Origin: Rhodococcus xishaensis
Lineage (GTDB): Bacteria; Actinomycetota; Actinomycetes; Mycobacteriales; Mycobacteriaceae
DNA: 64,000 bases
Direction: 5' to 3'
Assembly: GCF_004011825.1 (NCBI RefSeq)
Contig: NZ_RKLO01000003.1
Location: 434,001 to 498,000, forward strand
Part shown: positions 54,075 through 62,570 of the stretch, piece by piece
Position numbering within the stretch: position 1 is the first letter of the stretch
How the letters are laid out: every line of letters starts with the position of its first letter
Notes under the pieces: model-generated
Databases searched by the model: none
What the model saw: the letters and a program-made list of their open reading frames with translations, nothing else
What the model was told of the DNA's origin: nothing
Program-made: the position numbers and the translations under genes

Positions 54075-54539
54075 ATGCAGCTGACGCAGTTCACCGACCT
54101 AGGCCTGCGGATCGTCATGCGCCTGGCGGCCGGGTCCGCCACCGACGCGGGATCTGCACCCAGCACTCGGGCGATCGCGCATCAGCTCGCCGTGTCGTAT
54201 ACCCACGCTGCGAAAGTGGTTGCGCGACTGAGCGAACTCGGCATCGTCACCACCCGCCGGGGCCGCGGCGGCGGACTGGCGATCACGGAGCTGGGCCAGA
54301 CGGCGGCACTCGGCTGGCTGACGCGACAGCTCGAGGGCGATGCCGAGGTCGTCACGTGCGAGGGCGACAGCCCCTGCCCCCTACGCCACGGATGCCGCCT
54401 CCGCTCCGCCCTGCGTGACGCTCAGAACGCCTTCTACGACGCCCTGGACGCACTGACGGTCCACGACCTCACCACCGCTGGATCTGCCCCCGAGAACCTG
54501 CTGCTGACGCTCACCGCGCCGACAGCGAACAAGCCCTGA
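54075..54539 (+). CDS. nsrR: NsrR-type nitric-oxide-sensing Rrf2 repressor
   Basis: 154-residue Rrf2-family regulator: MQLTQFTDLGLRIVMRLA, winged helix with the recognition region SYTHAAKVVARLSELGIV and GRGGGLAI. Three Cys at about 95, 101 and 107 with C-x5-C-x5-C spacing match the iron-sulfur ligands of Streptomyces NsrR (93, 99, 105). NO destroys the cluster and relieves repression. It lies 41 bases upstream of hmp, its classic target, in one operon. Start ATG 54075; an in-frame upstream ATG at 54039 lies in the operator. Confidence 0.92.
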   Translation: MQLTQFTDLGLRIVMRLAAGSATDAGSAPSTRAIAHQLAVSYTHAAKVVARLSELGIVTTRRGRGGGLAITELGQTAALGWLTRQLEGDAEVVTCEGDSPCPLRHGCRLRSALRDAQNAFYDALDALTVHDLTTAGSAPENLLLTLTAPTANKP

Positions 54540-54580
54540 GTACCCGAAAGACCGTAGAACCCGACCGACAGGAGAATCCG

Positions 54581-55804
54581 ATGCTCACCGAGGCCTCGAA
54601 GGAAATCGTCCGTGCGACGTTGCCCGTTGTGGGAGCCGCGATCGGCGACATCACGCCGCTGTTCTACCGCAAGATGTTCGCAGCCCACCCGGAACTCGAG
54701 CGCGATCTGTTCAACCGCGGCAACCAGCGTCAGGGCGAGCAGCAGAAGGCGCTCGCCGGGGCCATCGCCGCGTTCGCGACATTGCAACTGGAACCCGACC
54801 CAGCGCGCGTCGAGATGATCCTGTCGCGCATCGCGCACAAGCACGCCTCCCTGGGCATCACCGCAGACCAGTACGAGATCGTGCACAAGTACCTGTTCGA
54901 GGCGATCGTCGAGGTCCTCGGCGAGGCCGTGACGCCGGAGGTCGCGTCTGCCTGGGACGACGTCTACTGGCTGATGGCCGACAGCCTCATCTCGATGGAG
55001 GCCCGCCTGTACCAGCAGGCCGGCGTCGAGGCCGGTGACGTGTGGCACTCCGTTCGGGTGACGCGCCGAACCCTCGAATCGGCCGACACCGCCTCGTTCA
55101 CGCTCGCCGCGACGGACGGATCCGCGCTACCGACGTTCACACCGGGCCAGTACATTTCGGTCGCCGTGCATCTGCCAGACGGCGCCCGGCAGATCCGCCA
55201 ATACAGCCTCGCATGTGGTCCCACCGAGGACGAGTGGCGAATCACCGTCAAGCGGATCACTCCCCACTCCCTGCCCGACGGCTCCACCGCCCCCGCCGGT
55301 GAAGTATCGAACTTCCTGTACTACAACGTCTTCGAGGGAGACGAGTTGACCGTATCGCTACCGTTCGGCGATCTGGTCCTGCCGGATGATGACGCACCGC
55401 TGGTACTGATCTCGGCCGGAATCGGTTGCACACCAATGATCGGCATGCTCGAGCACCTCGCCGCGACCGACGACAAGCGCAACGTTTCGGTGCTACACGC
55501 GGACCGCTCCGCCGCACACCATGCACACCGCGCCGAACTCACCGAACTGGTGGAAAGACTGCCGTCCGGCGTTATGCACCGCTGGTACGAGGATCTGGGA
55601 GCGCGCGAGTCCTTCGCCAGAACCCAGCTGGGCCGAGTCGATCTCACCGACATCACCCTCGAACCTGGCACCCGCGCCTTCCTGTGCGGTCCGCTGCCGT
55701 TCATGCTCGCGATGAAGAAATCCCTGATCGCGCGTGACGTGCCTGCCGAGAACATCCACTACGAGGTGTTCGGCCCGGACAGTTGGTCCGGCGCGGCCGC
55801 GTAG
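54581..55804 (+). CDS. hmp: Flavohaemoglobin (nitric oxide dioxygenase)
   Basis: 407 residues: globin domain (1-150) with Tyr29, Gln54 and proximal His about 88 (IAHKHASLGI); FAD domain with RQYSLACGP; NAD domain with ISAGIGCTPMIGML and FLCGPLPFM. Converts NO and O2 to nitrate using NAD(P)H and FAD. Located directly after nsrR. Full length, all key residues seen. AGGAG lies eight bases before the ATG. Confidence 0.97.
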   Translation: MLTEASKEIVRATLPVVGAAIGDITPLFYRKMFAAHPELERDLFNRGNQRQGEQQKALAGAIAAFATLQLEPDPARVEMILSRIAHKHASLGITADQYEIVHKYLFEAIVEVLGEAVTPEVASAWDDVYWLMADSLISMEARLYQQAGVEAGDVWHSVRVTRRTLESADTASFTLAATDGSALPTFTPGQYISVAVHLPDGARQIRQYSLACGPTEDEWRITVKRITPHSLPDGSTAPAGEVSNFLYYNVFEGDELTVSLPFGDLVLPDDDAPLVLISAGIGCTPMIGMLEHLAATDDKRNVSVLHADRSAAHHAHRAELTELVERLPSGVMHRWYEDLGARESFARTQLGRVDLTDITLEPGTRAFLCGPLPFMLAMKKSLIARDVPAENIHYEVFGPDSWSGAAA

Positions 55805-55890
55805 ACGCCCGAACCCGGGTTGTCGGCGACCTCACGTCGTCGACGACCCGGGTTCTGGGCGAGCGGGGCGAGAGTGTTCTAGCGTGAGGT

Positions 55891-56913
55891 GTGGCCCGAC
55901 CGCAGTTGATTCTGACCCCGCTGTCTCCCGCGGCGATCTTCCTCGTGCTCACCATCGACGAGGGTGGAGAGAACACCACCCGAGAGCTGCTGGCCGACAT
56001 CGACGGTCTGCGTAAGGCCGTCGGATTCCGGGTGCCCGGCTCGGGACTGGTGTGTGTGACCTCCGTCGGTTCGTCCGCGTGGGACCGATTGTTCGACGGC
56101 CCCCGGCCCGCCGAGCTGCACGCCTTCGTCGAACTGGACGGTGGTCGGCATCGAGCCCCGGCGACCGACGGTGATCTCCTGTTCCACATTCGCGCGGTAT
56201 CGATGGACCTGTGCTTCGAGCTGGCCTCGAAGATCGTCGGACGGCTGCGCGGCGCGGCGACCGTCGTGGACGAGACGCACGGGTTCCGGTATTTCGAACA
56301 GCGTGACCTGCTCGGGTTCGTCGACGGCACCGAGAATCCCGAGGGCGTCGAGGCGGCCGAGGCTGTGCTGGTCGGCGACGAGGACCCTGCGTTCGTCGGC
56401 GGCAGCTACGTCATCGTGCAGAAGTACCTGCACGACTTGGACTCGTGGAACGCGATCTCCACCGAGGAGCAGGAGAGCGTCATCGGCCGCACCAAGCTCG
56501 ACGACATCGAGCTGGACGACGACGTCAAGCCGTCGAATTCGCATGTCGCCCTGAACACCGTGACCGGCGACGACGGAGCCGGGCGCCAGATCGTGCGCGT
56601 CAACATGCCGTTCGGCAGCCTCGGCGCCGGCGAATTCGGCACCTACTTCATCGGGTACGCGGCCACGCCCTCGGTCACCGAGGAGATGCTGCGCAACATG
56701 TTCATCGGCAAACCCGAGGGCAACACCGACCGCATCCTTGACTTCTCCACGGCCGTCACCGGCGGTCTGTTCTTCACCCCCGCCGTCGAGTTCCTCGACG
56801 ACCTCCCACCTGCGCCGGATGCCCGACACGTGGGTACCGAAGACACGAGCCCGTCCCTTGCCGCCGACGGATCGCTCGGAATTGGCAGTCTGAGAAGGAG
56901 TTCCACACGATGA
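55891..56913 (+). CDS. dypB: DyP-type haem peroxidase, encapsulin cargo
   Basis: 340 residues. Distal GFVDGTENP with Asp about 145, proximal His 218 (SNSHVALN), Arg 236 and Asn 238: each is exactly 8 less than Asp153, His226, Arg244 and Asn246 of R. jostii DypB. The C-terminal tail ends DGSLGIGSLRRSSTR, the encapsulin targeting peptide (SLGIGSL at about 328-334). H2O2-dependent oxidation of dyes, Mn(II) and lignin models is known for DypB. GTG start. The stop overlaps the encapsulin ATG (ATGA), coupling cargo to shell. Confidence 0.95.
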   Translation: MARPQLILTPLSPAAIFLVLTIDEGGENTTRELLADIDGLRKAVGFRVPGSGLVCVTSVGSSAWDRLFDGPRPAELHAFVELDGGRHRAPATDGDLLFHIRAVSMDLCFELASKIVGRLRGAATVVDETHGFRYFEQRDLLGFVDGTENPEGVEAAEAVLVGDEDPAFVGGSYVIVQKYLHDLDSWNAISTEEQESVIGRTKLDDIELDDDVKPSNSHVALNTVTGDDGAGRQIVRVNMPFGSLGAGEFGTYFIGYAATPSVTEEMLRNMFIGKPEGNTDRILDFSTAVTGGLFFTPAVEFLDDLPPAPDARHVGTEDTSPSLAADGSLGIGSLRRSSTR

Positions 56914-57707
56914 ACAACCTCTATCGCGGTCTCGCCCCCATCACTGACGCCGCCTGGACGTCGATCGAGGAGGAGGCGACCCGAACCTTCAAGCGGCACA
57001 TCGCCGGACGCACCGTCGTCGACGTCTCGGGTCCGCACGGCGACGACTTCTCCGCGGTAGGGCTGGGGCGGACCACCGCAATCGATGCTCCAGCGGCCGG
57101 CGTGCAGGCGCGCCAACGTAGGGTGGCCCCGCTCGTGGAGTTGCGGGTGCCGTTCACGCTGTCACGCGAGGAGATCGACAACGTCGAGCGTGGCGCACAG
57201 GACGCCGACTGGGACGCCGTGAAGGAGGCCGCGAAGAGGATCGCATTCGCCGAGGACCGCACGATCTTCGAGGGCTACGCCGCCGCGGGTATCGAGGGAA
57301 TTCGTGCGAGTTCGTCGAATCCGCCGCTGCGTCTGCCCGAGGACGTTCGCGACGTACCCGAGGCGATCAGCCAGGCCCTGTCCGGGCTCCGTCTGGCCGG
57401 CGTCGACGGACCGTACTCGGTGCTGCTGAGCGCCGAGGCGTACACACAGGTCAGTGAGACGTCCGACCACGGCTACCCGATCCGCGAGCACATCCGGCGT
57501 CTCGTCGACGGCGACATCATCTGGGCCCCTGCGATCGACGGGGCGTTCGTGCTGACTACTCGCGGCGGCGACTTCGACCTGCAGATCGGCCAGGATCTGT
57601 CGATCGGCTACCTGTCGCACGACGCCGAGAGCGTCGAACTGTATTTCCAGGAGTCGTTGACTTTCCTCTCCTACACCGGCGAGGCATCGGTTGCTCTGAC
57701 TCGGTGA
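56910..57707 (+). CDS. enc: Encapsulin shell protein (family 1)
   Basis: 265-residue HK97-fold shell protein: MNNLYRGLAPITDAAWTSIE, EEATRTFKRHIAGRTVVDVSGP, and the C-terminal DLQIGQDLSIGYLSHDAE with VELYFQESLTFLSYT. Sixty copies form a compartment that encloses the peroxidase through its targeting tail. Translated from an ATG overlapping the dypB stop. The nearby NO-detoxification genes suggest the compartment serves oxidative or nitrosative stress; direct regulation is not shown in the sequence. Confidence 0.95.
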   Translation: MNNLYRGLAPITDAAWTSIEEEATRTFKRHIAGRTVVDVSGPHGDDFSAVGLGRTTAIDAPAAGVQARQRRVAPLVELRVPFTLSREEIDNVERGAQDADWDAVKEAAKRIAFAEDRTIFEGYAAAGIEGIRASSSNPPLRLPEDVRDVPEAISQALSGLRLAGVDGPYSVLLSAEAYTQVSETSDHGYPIREHIRRLVDGDIIWAPAIDGAFVLTTRGGDFDLQIGQDLSIGYLSHDAESVELYFQESLTFLSYTGEASVALTR

Positions 57708-57823
57708 CGGGAGTCGTGGCCCACGCCGCCCGTACTCCGCTCGCCGAACAACCGCCCGCCGGACCTTCAGCCCGTCTATCGTGCGACGACACGACCGGTT
57801 CAGCGCGTAGGCCCCCCGGCGGC

Positions 57824-57829
57824 TACACT
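57824..57829 (+). promoter_or_regulatory. -10 element of tRNA-Arg promoter
   Basis: TACACT 41 bases before the mature tRNA 5' end, with TTCAGC as a weak -35 about 19 bases upstream. It is the only promoter-like element between encapsulin and the tRNA. Confidence 0.4.
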
Positions 57830-57869
57830 CCCTAACTGCGGTTCGGCGAAACCGAGTTCGGTCCGCTCC

Positions 57870-57942
57870 GCCCTCGTAGCTCAGGGGATAGAGCACGGCT
57901 CTCCTAAAGCCGGTGTCGCAGGTTCGAATCCTGCCGGGGGCA
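57870..57942 (+). tRNA. tRNA-Arg (anticodon CCT)
   Basis: 73 bases folding as a cloverleaf: acceptor GCCCTCG pairs with CGGGGGC, D arm AGCTCAGGGGATAGAGC, anticodon stem CGGCT/AGCCG around CTCCTAA giving anticodon CCT (reads AGG), T arm GCAGG-TTCGAAT-CCTGC, discriminator A. CCA is not encoded. This tRNA 3' end is a frequent integration site, and prophage genes begin about 1 kb downstream. Confidence 0.96.
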
Positions 57943-58440
57943 CATATCCCATAACATCCCACCTCTTGAGGACCGGCCTGACCAGCTGAAATCCAGATTG
58001 AGATCTGTCCCGATATGGCGAGCGATCGGGCCTTCTGGGACTCAAAGTGGAGAGTAATCGGAGAGTGACAGCTCCTCGACGCTCCACGACTTGGAAGCCC
58101 AGGCGTCCAGGTGGTAAATCGAGTTCGACCCGTCTGGGTGGTTGAGTCCGAGGCACTGTTATCCGCTTCCGGGCGCAACTTCTGCTCCTTGACGTTGGGG
58201 GTGAGAATTTCTCGTACCACCGCCGCCCTCGGCGCTGCCGTCGTATGCACCCCCAGGACGAAGGAGCAGCCCGACGCTGAGCGCTCTGCGACTGAACTGG
58301 AGTTCTCCGTTGCCGCAGCCGACCCCGAGGCGGCGCGCGCTCCGCTTCGTGACCACGAGAGCGACCCCAAGTAGCGACCACCTCAGACGGATTCGATCGC
58401 TCGGGACGCGCATCGACTGCGCGACTCGGAGACACCTGAC
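57943..58440. other. Region between tRNA-Arg and DUF2510 gene: no confident gene
   Basis: About 500 bases. An 87-codon plus-strand frame (58111-58374, starting GTG, ending RDHESDPK) lacks a convincing ribosome-binding site and domain. A minus-strand frame reading back through the tRNA gives the well-known artefact peptide of tRNA genes. No integrase or recognisable remnant was found. This is where the prophage attachment boundary is expected. Confidence 0.4.
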
Positions 58441-58863
58441 ATGATCAACGCCATGCCTGAACAGATCACAACTGGTTGGTATCCAGACCAGCGGTTCTGG
58501 GACGGGGCGAACTGGACATCCGCCACTCGCCCGCGTCCACCAGTCACCACGAAAGGTGCAGCGCCGCCGGCCACTGCTACCGAGGGCGCCCGGGCGGGGT
58601 TTGCGATGCTCCAGTGGGTCCTCGCGATCCTGGCGGGCATCAGCGTCATCGTCACGATCGTGATGTTCAGTATGGGAGTAGACGCCGGGTACAGGAACTG
58701 CGGAACGCTCATGAACTCCCAGTACGACAACCTTGAGTGTGCCAAGGCATTGAACGATAGAGCCGACCAGGCCGGTATCGCTGTCGTGGTGATGCTGGTT
58801 CTGATCGCGTTGACGATCGTCGCGACAGTTCAGCGACAAAAGCTATCGAAGTCGGAGCCGTAG
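58441..58863 (+). CDS. DUF2510-domain small membrane protein
   Basis: 140 residues: an N-terminal DUF2510-like motif TTGWYPDQRFWDGANWT (about 9-25), a Pro/Thr linker, membrane helices at about 56-80 and 112-133, and an outer loop with two Cys (RNCGTLM...NLECAK). DUF2510 proteins are common in actinobacteria and their phages; function unknown. The start could be ATG 58441 or 58453. It stands alone on the plus strand between the tRNA and the prophage, so it is probably cargo or host DNA at the boundary. Confidence 0.78.
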   Translation: MINAMPEQITTGWYPDQRFWDGANWTSATRPRPPVTTKGAAPPATATEGARAGFAMLQWVLAILAGISVIVTIVMFSMGVDAGYRNCGTLMNSQYDNLECAKALNDRADQAGIAVVVMLVLIALTIVATVQRQKLSKSEP

Positions 58864-58884
58864 CCAGCGGCGCCGAGACGACGA

Positions 58885-58916
58885 AACGCCCCCACCCAGC
58901 GAAGGGTGAGGGCGTT
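58885..58916. terminator. Strong hairpin between DUF2510 gene and prophage genes
   Basis: AACGCCCCCACCC pairs with GGGTGAGGGCGTT (one C-A mismatch) around AGCGAA. It lies 21 bases after the DUF2510 stop and 9 bases beyond the last prophage frame, so it can terminate both convergent transcripts. Confidence 0.75.
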
Positions 58917-58924
58917 GGTCGTGT

Positions 58925-59110
58925 CTAGGTCAAACTCGAGAACAGATCGCCGGCCAGGGCACGAAGCTCGACCTCATCGCCATCGGTGATGAAAGCCGCT
59001 ACTGTCTTCTTGGCTGAGGAGCTGCCTGCGTATATTCATACGAAGCTAATCTCCGGTCCGTCCTTGAAGATCCGGATCGCCACGTTTGTTGCTCGTGGTG
59101 TCGTCGGCAT
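58925..59110 (-). pseudogene. Short prophage gene interrupted by an in-frame TGA
   Basis: ATG 59110 with AAGGAAC four bases upstream opens MPTTPRATNVAIRIFKDGPE, runs 24 codons to TGA at 59036-59038, then the same frame continues 36 codons (IYAGSSSAKKTVAAFITDGD...LAGDLFSSLT) to TAG at 58925. The composition on both sides is protein-like. It is most simply a 61-codon phage gene with a nonsense change at codon 25; stop readthrough is less likely. It directly follows the tail gene. Confidence 0.6.
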
Positions 59111-59131
59111 GAGTTCCTTGTGCACGTGAGG

Positions 59132-59653
59132 CTAGTCCGGGGCCGGGTGTGGCACGAGACTGGCCTCCAAGATCCTGGCGGTGCGGATATTGGTATTGGG
59201 GGAGGTGGCAGCGCCGGAGATCCTGATTTCGTCCCCGTCCCGAAGGCCTTCGAGCGTCCGCGTCATCACGGCGTCCCACCCGATGGCTCGGTGATCCTGA
59301 CTTTCGTAGCCTGCGTCGTACTTGTAGTTGCCGCGCGAGTCGTAAACCCGTATGTAAAGCCGTCGCTCGGCCCACGAAATATGAATCGGAGTCGAGTTCC
59401 AGCTATGAGCAACCGCGAAAACTCCGGACCCGTTGCCGGAGACGGTGAACGAGGCAAGCTTCGTGAGAAGCCATCCGCCCGAGCTGGCATCGGAGTCCGC
59501 AACGAGGACACTGGACTGTTCCCCCCAGGACGCGGACCGAAGATACTTGTGGACCACATTCCACTTCGACCCGTCCCACAGATAGGCGGAGTCAATCCGT
59601 CGATCCCCGACATACAGGTGGTTGACGTACTCGCTCCCGAAATGCATAGGCAT
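59132..59653 (-). CDS. Prophage minor tail / receptor-binding-like protein
   Basis: 173 residues beginning MPMHFGSEYVNHLYVGDRRI, a pattern common at the start of small actinophage tail-associated proteins, with DSAYLWDGSKWNVVHKYLRS next. The rest is beta-rich (SGVFAVAHSWNSTPIHISW, RRLYIRVYDSRGNYKYD), consistent with a virion surface domain. Starts five bases after the fibre-gene stop. Function assigned from position and composition only. Confidence 0.6.
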   Translation of the reverse strand: MPMHFGSEYVNHLYVGDRRIDSAYLWDGSKWNVVHKYLRSASWGEQSSVLVADSDASSGGWLLTKLASFTVSGNGSGVFAVAHSWNSTPIHISWAERRLYIRVYDSRGNYKYDAGYESQDHRAIGWDAVMTRTLEGLRDGDEIRISGAATSPNTNIRTARILEASLVPHPAPD

Positions 59654-59658
59654 GGCGC

Positions 59659-61164
59659 TCAGTCCGGGATGCAGTAGAGGACGTTCGTCGACGGGCTCGA
59701 CGGCAGCGAAGTAGTAAGCACGATCTTGTCGTCGACGTACCTTTTGGTCGCCGCGTGGCTGTTGTTGTTCGGGTCGGCGACTTTGACTCGCCCGTTGTTG
59801 TCGCGGTACATGATCGTGTTCGCGGTGTTCCCATCGGTGTAGGACACAGTCGTGTCCGAGCCTGTGTCACCAGTGGTGTAGACCTGGTTCGTATTGGACG
59901 TAGAGGCGACCTTGGTTCCGATCAAGCTCGTGAGCTCGCCGACAGTGTCGGCGTTATCGGTAAGAGCATCCGCCAGCTCGTAGACGGTGTCCAAAGCCTC
60001 TGGCGCCTGGCCGACCAGATCGGCAATCCCGAGATCCACGCGGGCATCCACCTGAGCCTCGGTGAGCCGGGTGTCGACCCGTTCGTCCACGTACTCCTTG
60101 GTGGTCGCGTGTCCGGTCGCGGTCGGAGCGCCCACCGACAAGGCACCGACATCGTCACGCTTCGCAAGCGCCCCAGCCGTGGCGTCCGGAGTCGCCGACC
60201 GCACTGCCGGGATCGTGGGCGCATCCGCGGTTCCGCTCAGGTCCCCGGCCAACTTGATCTTCCCGAGCGTGCTCGCCGTGGCTGCCGGGATAACTTCCGC
60301 CGCCTGTCGTGCCGACTCAGCCGCATCGTCCGCCGCCTGCTCTGCCGCCGCGCGCTCATCCGCCGCCACCTCCGACGACGCCTGCGCCGCGTCCGCGTGC
60401 GCTTGCGCCGCGTCCGCGTGCGCCTCCACCTCGGCGCGCACCACGGCGGCCCCCTCCTCGACCACGCTCTGCACCAGCGCCTCGGACGCCTGGGCACGAT
60501 CCGCACTCGACGCGGCCTGGGAAGCCGATGCTGACGCGGCGTCGCGGGCAGCCTCCAGGGCGGCCTTGGCGTCCTGGGCGGTCGTGGCAGAGTTCGCCGC
60601 GTCGTCAGCCTTCGTGCTCGCCGCCGATGCGCTCGACGCTGCCGCTGTTGCGGAGTCTGCGGCAGCGGTCTGGGATGCTTCGGCTCCCGCCCTCGCGGTT
60701 TCCGCTCCAGCCTCGGCGGCGCTCGCAACCTGGCGGGCAGACTGCGCATCCGTCTTCGCGGTCTCCGCCTTCACCTTGGCGGTCTCGGCCGCGCCGCGAG
60801 CTGACTCGGCCTGCGACGCACTCGACTCCGCCGCGGTCGCAGCCGCCCACGCCTTCGACACAAGCGGTTCCGGAAGCTCCGTAACCTGTTCTACAAGATC
60901 GATCACATCCACGGCATCGTCAGACTCGGGGATGTTCACATCTTGTCGGAATACCCAGGAGCCCAACTGAATCCGCAACTTCGCTGGCCCCGGCTCCAAG
61001 CCCGGCATGGACAGCACCCCGTCGACGATGTCGAAGCGGTGCTCGACCGGGGTCACCGTGCCGGTGCGATCCACCGACGGCCGGATCGCCGTCGATCTGA
61101 CGGTCGCCGTTCCGTTGCCGCGCCGTCCGGCGATGTCGAAGAGATCACCGACAACATCAGTCAT
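59659..61164 (-). CDS. Prophage tail fibre with long Ala-rich coiled coil
   Basis: 501 residues. The first 100 form a baseplate-attachment-like domain (RIQLGSWVFRQDVNIPESDD); about 105-300 is an Ala-rich heptad region (runs such as AETAKVKAETAKTDAQSARQ) expected to trimerise; then LGKIKLAGDLSGTADAPTIP and a repeat pair TGHATTKEYVDERV / NSHAATKRYVDDKI typical of phage fibre shafts. GGAGG precedes ATG 61164. Host-recognition protein by inference. Confidence 0.85.
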   Translation of the reverse strand: MTDVVGDLFDIAGRRGNGTATVRSTAIRPSVDRTGTVTPVEHRFDIVDGVLSMPGLEPGPAKLRIQLGSWVFRQDVNIPESDDAVDVIDLVEQVTELPEPLVSKAWAAATAAESSASQAESARGAAETAKVKAETAKTDAQSARQVASAAEAGAETARAGAEASQTAAADSATAAASSASAASTKADDAANSATTAQDAKAALEAARDAASASASQAASSADRAQASEALVQSVVEEGAAVVRAEVEAHADAAQAHADAAQASSEVAADERAAAEQAADDAAESARQAAEVIPAATASTLGKIKLAGDLSGTADAPTIPAVRSATPDATAGALAKRDDVGALSVGAPTATGHATTKEYVDERVDTRLTEAQVDARVDLGIADLVGQAPEALDTVYELADALTDNADTVGELTSLIGTKVASTSNTNQVYTTGDTGSDTTVSYTDGNTANTIMYRDNNGRVKVADPNNNSHAATKRYVDDKIVLTTSLPSSPSTNVLYCIPD

Positions 61165-61249
61165 GTTGGCCTCCGTCTTTCTTGTACAAGCCGTGGTCGT
61201 CGAACGGGATCCATCGCAGTCTCGATACGAAAACCAGTGGTTCGGTCAT
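61157..61249 (-). CDS. 30-residue overlapping prophage ORF
   Basis: ATG 61249 overlaps the stop of the upstream gene (ATGA) and its own TGA at 61157 overlaps the fibre start by eight bases. Product MTEPLVFVSRLRWIPFDDHG plus LYKKDGGQHD. Both overlaps are what translational coupling in phage late operons looks like, and without it there would be an 81-base gap. No known domain. Confidence 0.55.
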   Translation of the reverse strand: MTEPLVFVSRLRWIPFDDHGLYKKDGGQHD

Positions 61250-61578
61250 AGCTGCAACTCATCTCGCAGCGTGTCGGGGATATCGGGCGTTCTCTCACCT
61301 GGGAGGAGACGGCCTGCCCAGGCCAGCAGGTCGCGAATGAAACCGATCGCTTCATCCAAGAGCGTTGTTTTGTGGGCGTTCTCAGCTTCGAGAACCTGAA
61401 TACGTTGCTCGTGCTGGCCTAGTCGTTCGTTGAGCGGGCCGACGAGTGACGCCGCGGCTTCGGCGATGATCTGTGCGGCCTCGGCGTTCGATCGGCGACG
61501 ATTCATCACCGCGTGCACGATCGTCGAGAATGCACCGCCGGTCAGCATGGCCAGCACGAGCTGCACCAGCGTCGACAC
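61246..61578 (-). CDS. Small prophage membrane / coiled-coil protein
   Basis: 110 residues: one N-terminal membrane helix (about 4-24, VQLVLAMLTGGAFSTIVHAV), then a coiled coil (AEAAQIIAEAAASLVGPLNERLGQHEQRIQ, given here in part) and a short acidic end. The layout resembles phage lysis accessory proteins or spanin/holin-like partners encoded beside a holin. It starts two bases after the holin stop. Function not certain. Confidence 0.65.
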   Translation of the reverse strand: MSTLVQLVLAMLTGGAFSTIVHAVMNRRRSNAEAAQIIAEAAASLVGPLNERLGQHEQRIQVLEAENAHKTTLLDEAIGFIRDLLAWAGRLLPGERTPDIPDTLRDELQL

Positions 61579-61580
61579 AC

Positions 61581-61802
61581 CTACCCCCGGCGAAGCAGGG
61601 AAGCCGTCTCACGGTCACCGACACCGCCCGACGCCAGCGAGGACAGCAACGATGCCAACGCCGCGGTGCCCACGACAGCGAGGGCGTTGCCCCAGTCCAG
61701 GTCTAAGACGGTGGTGCCGACAACGAGCAGCGCGGCGAACGCTTGAACGGCGGTTTTGATGGCGCGCTCAGCGGCGTCGCTCCAGAAGGTGATGGTCCAC
61801 AT
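61581..61802 (-). CDS. Prophage holin
   Basis: 73 residues starting MWTITFWSDAAERAIKTAVQ, the typical opening of actinophage holins, followed by two hydrophobic segments (about 18-33 and 38-58) and a charged C-terminus RETASLLRRG. It would form membrane lesions that release the endolysin. Its start is one base beyond the endolysin stop, the usual endolysin-holin pair. Confidence 0.82.
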   Translation of the reverse strand: MWTITFWSDAAERAIKTAVQAFAALLVVGTTVLDLDWGNALAVVGTAALASLLSSLASGGVGDRETASLLRRG

Positions 61803-61803
61803 G

Positions 61804-62478
61804 TCAGTTGCCCTCCTGGAAATTCTTGATCGCCGATACGGCGTCGACGAGCGTCAGGTTCTCGCCCTTGCCGTTTTTCCCGAGCTGCGGCCACGGGCCG
61901 AGCTGGTCAAGGATCAGGTCGAGCTTGCGGTCTATCTCGTGGTACTGCTCGGGGGTCACGGATTCTCCAAGAGTCGGGGCGGGAGCGGGCGCCGGTGCGG
62001 GCCCGTAGATCCCGAGGTGGTTGTTGTTCAACTTCGCGGCGAACTCGGCGACCCGGGGATCGCCTTCACGCCAGCCGATCTGGTAGTGCATCTCATCCGG
62101 CCTGTTCCAATCCCGGCCCCAGAAGATGGACCCCTCGAACAGCCGAAGGCCTTCGCGGACCTTCGCGATGCGGGCCGCGGGCATGGTCCGCAGACCCCAC
62201 GGGTACCGCGGCGCGTTGATGTCGAGAGCGGTGCCGGACAGGTGATTTGAGGTACGCACATCGTTCGTCGCTGACCAGCCCCACACCGGAGATGACAGTA
62301 GCTCGACGTTGTGGTGGTACCACAACAGCCACGCGTTGAGGATCGTCGCAGCATCGCCGACCCGCACTGGTGCGGTGTTTGTGTACGGCAGCACGTTCGC
62401 GACCACACACATGTCGCGGTCGACCATGCGCCACCCGTTCTCGGAGTAGTCGTTACCGTAGGCGGTTCGGAAGCTCAT
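61804..62478 (-). CDS. Prophage endolysin, M15-type peptidase
   Basis: 224 residues. The zinc-peptidase signature SNHLSGTALDINAPRYPWG gives His about 79 and Asp about 86; MHYQIGW gives the second metal His at about 131. This is the VanY/L-alanoyl-D-glutamate peptidase group, cleaving peptidoglycan stem peptides. A Pro/Ala linker (GPAPAPAPAPT) leads to a helical C-terminal segment that may bind the wall. No signal peptide, consistent with holin-dependent export. Confidence 0.85.
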   Translation of the reverse strand: MSFRTAYGNDYSENGWRMVDRDMCVVANVLPYTNTAPVRVGDAATILNAWLLWYHHNVELLSSPVWGWSATNDVRTSNHLSGTALDINAPRYPWGLRTMPAARIAKVREGLRLFEGSIFWGRDWNRPDEMHYQIGWREGDPRVAEFAAKLNNNHLGIYGPAPAPAPAPTLGESVTPEQYHEIDRKLDLILDQLGPWPQLGKNGKGENLTLVDAVSAIKNFQEGN

Positions 62479-62570
62479 TGTCCGGCCTCTCTAGCTCGTT
62501 GCATTCGCGATGCCGAGGTGGTTGATTTCCTGCACGGTGATGCCCCTGTCGCCTAAGGGTTGTGAACGGT

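Noticed and set aside
57162-58370. Long minus-strand frame running through the tRNA and encapsulin gene
   Set aside because: It is antisense to encapsulin and contains the peptide always produced by translating a tRNA-Arg backwards; no domain is present.
58111-58374. 87-codon plus-strand frame near the prophage boundary
   Set aside because: GTG start without a convincing ribosome-binding site, no domain, and composition not clearly coding.
62491-62535. 14-codon minus-strand frame (MQEINHLGIANATS) between the acidic protein and endolysin genes
   Set aside because: Start GTG with only a weak AGGGG upstream and no overlap with its neighbours; too little to support a gene.
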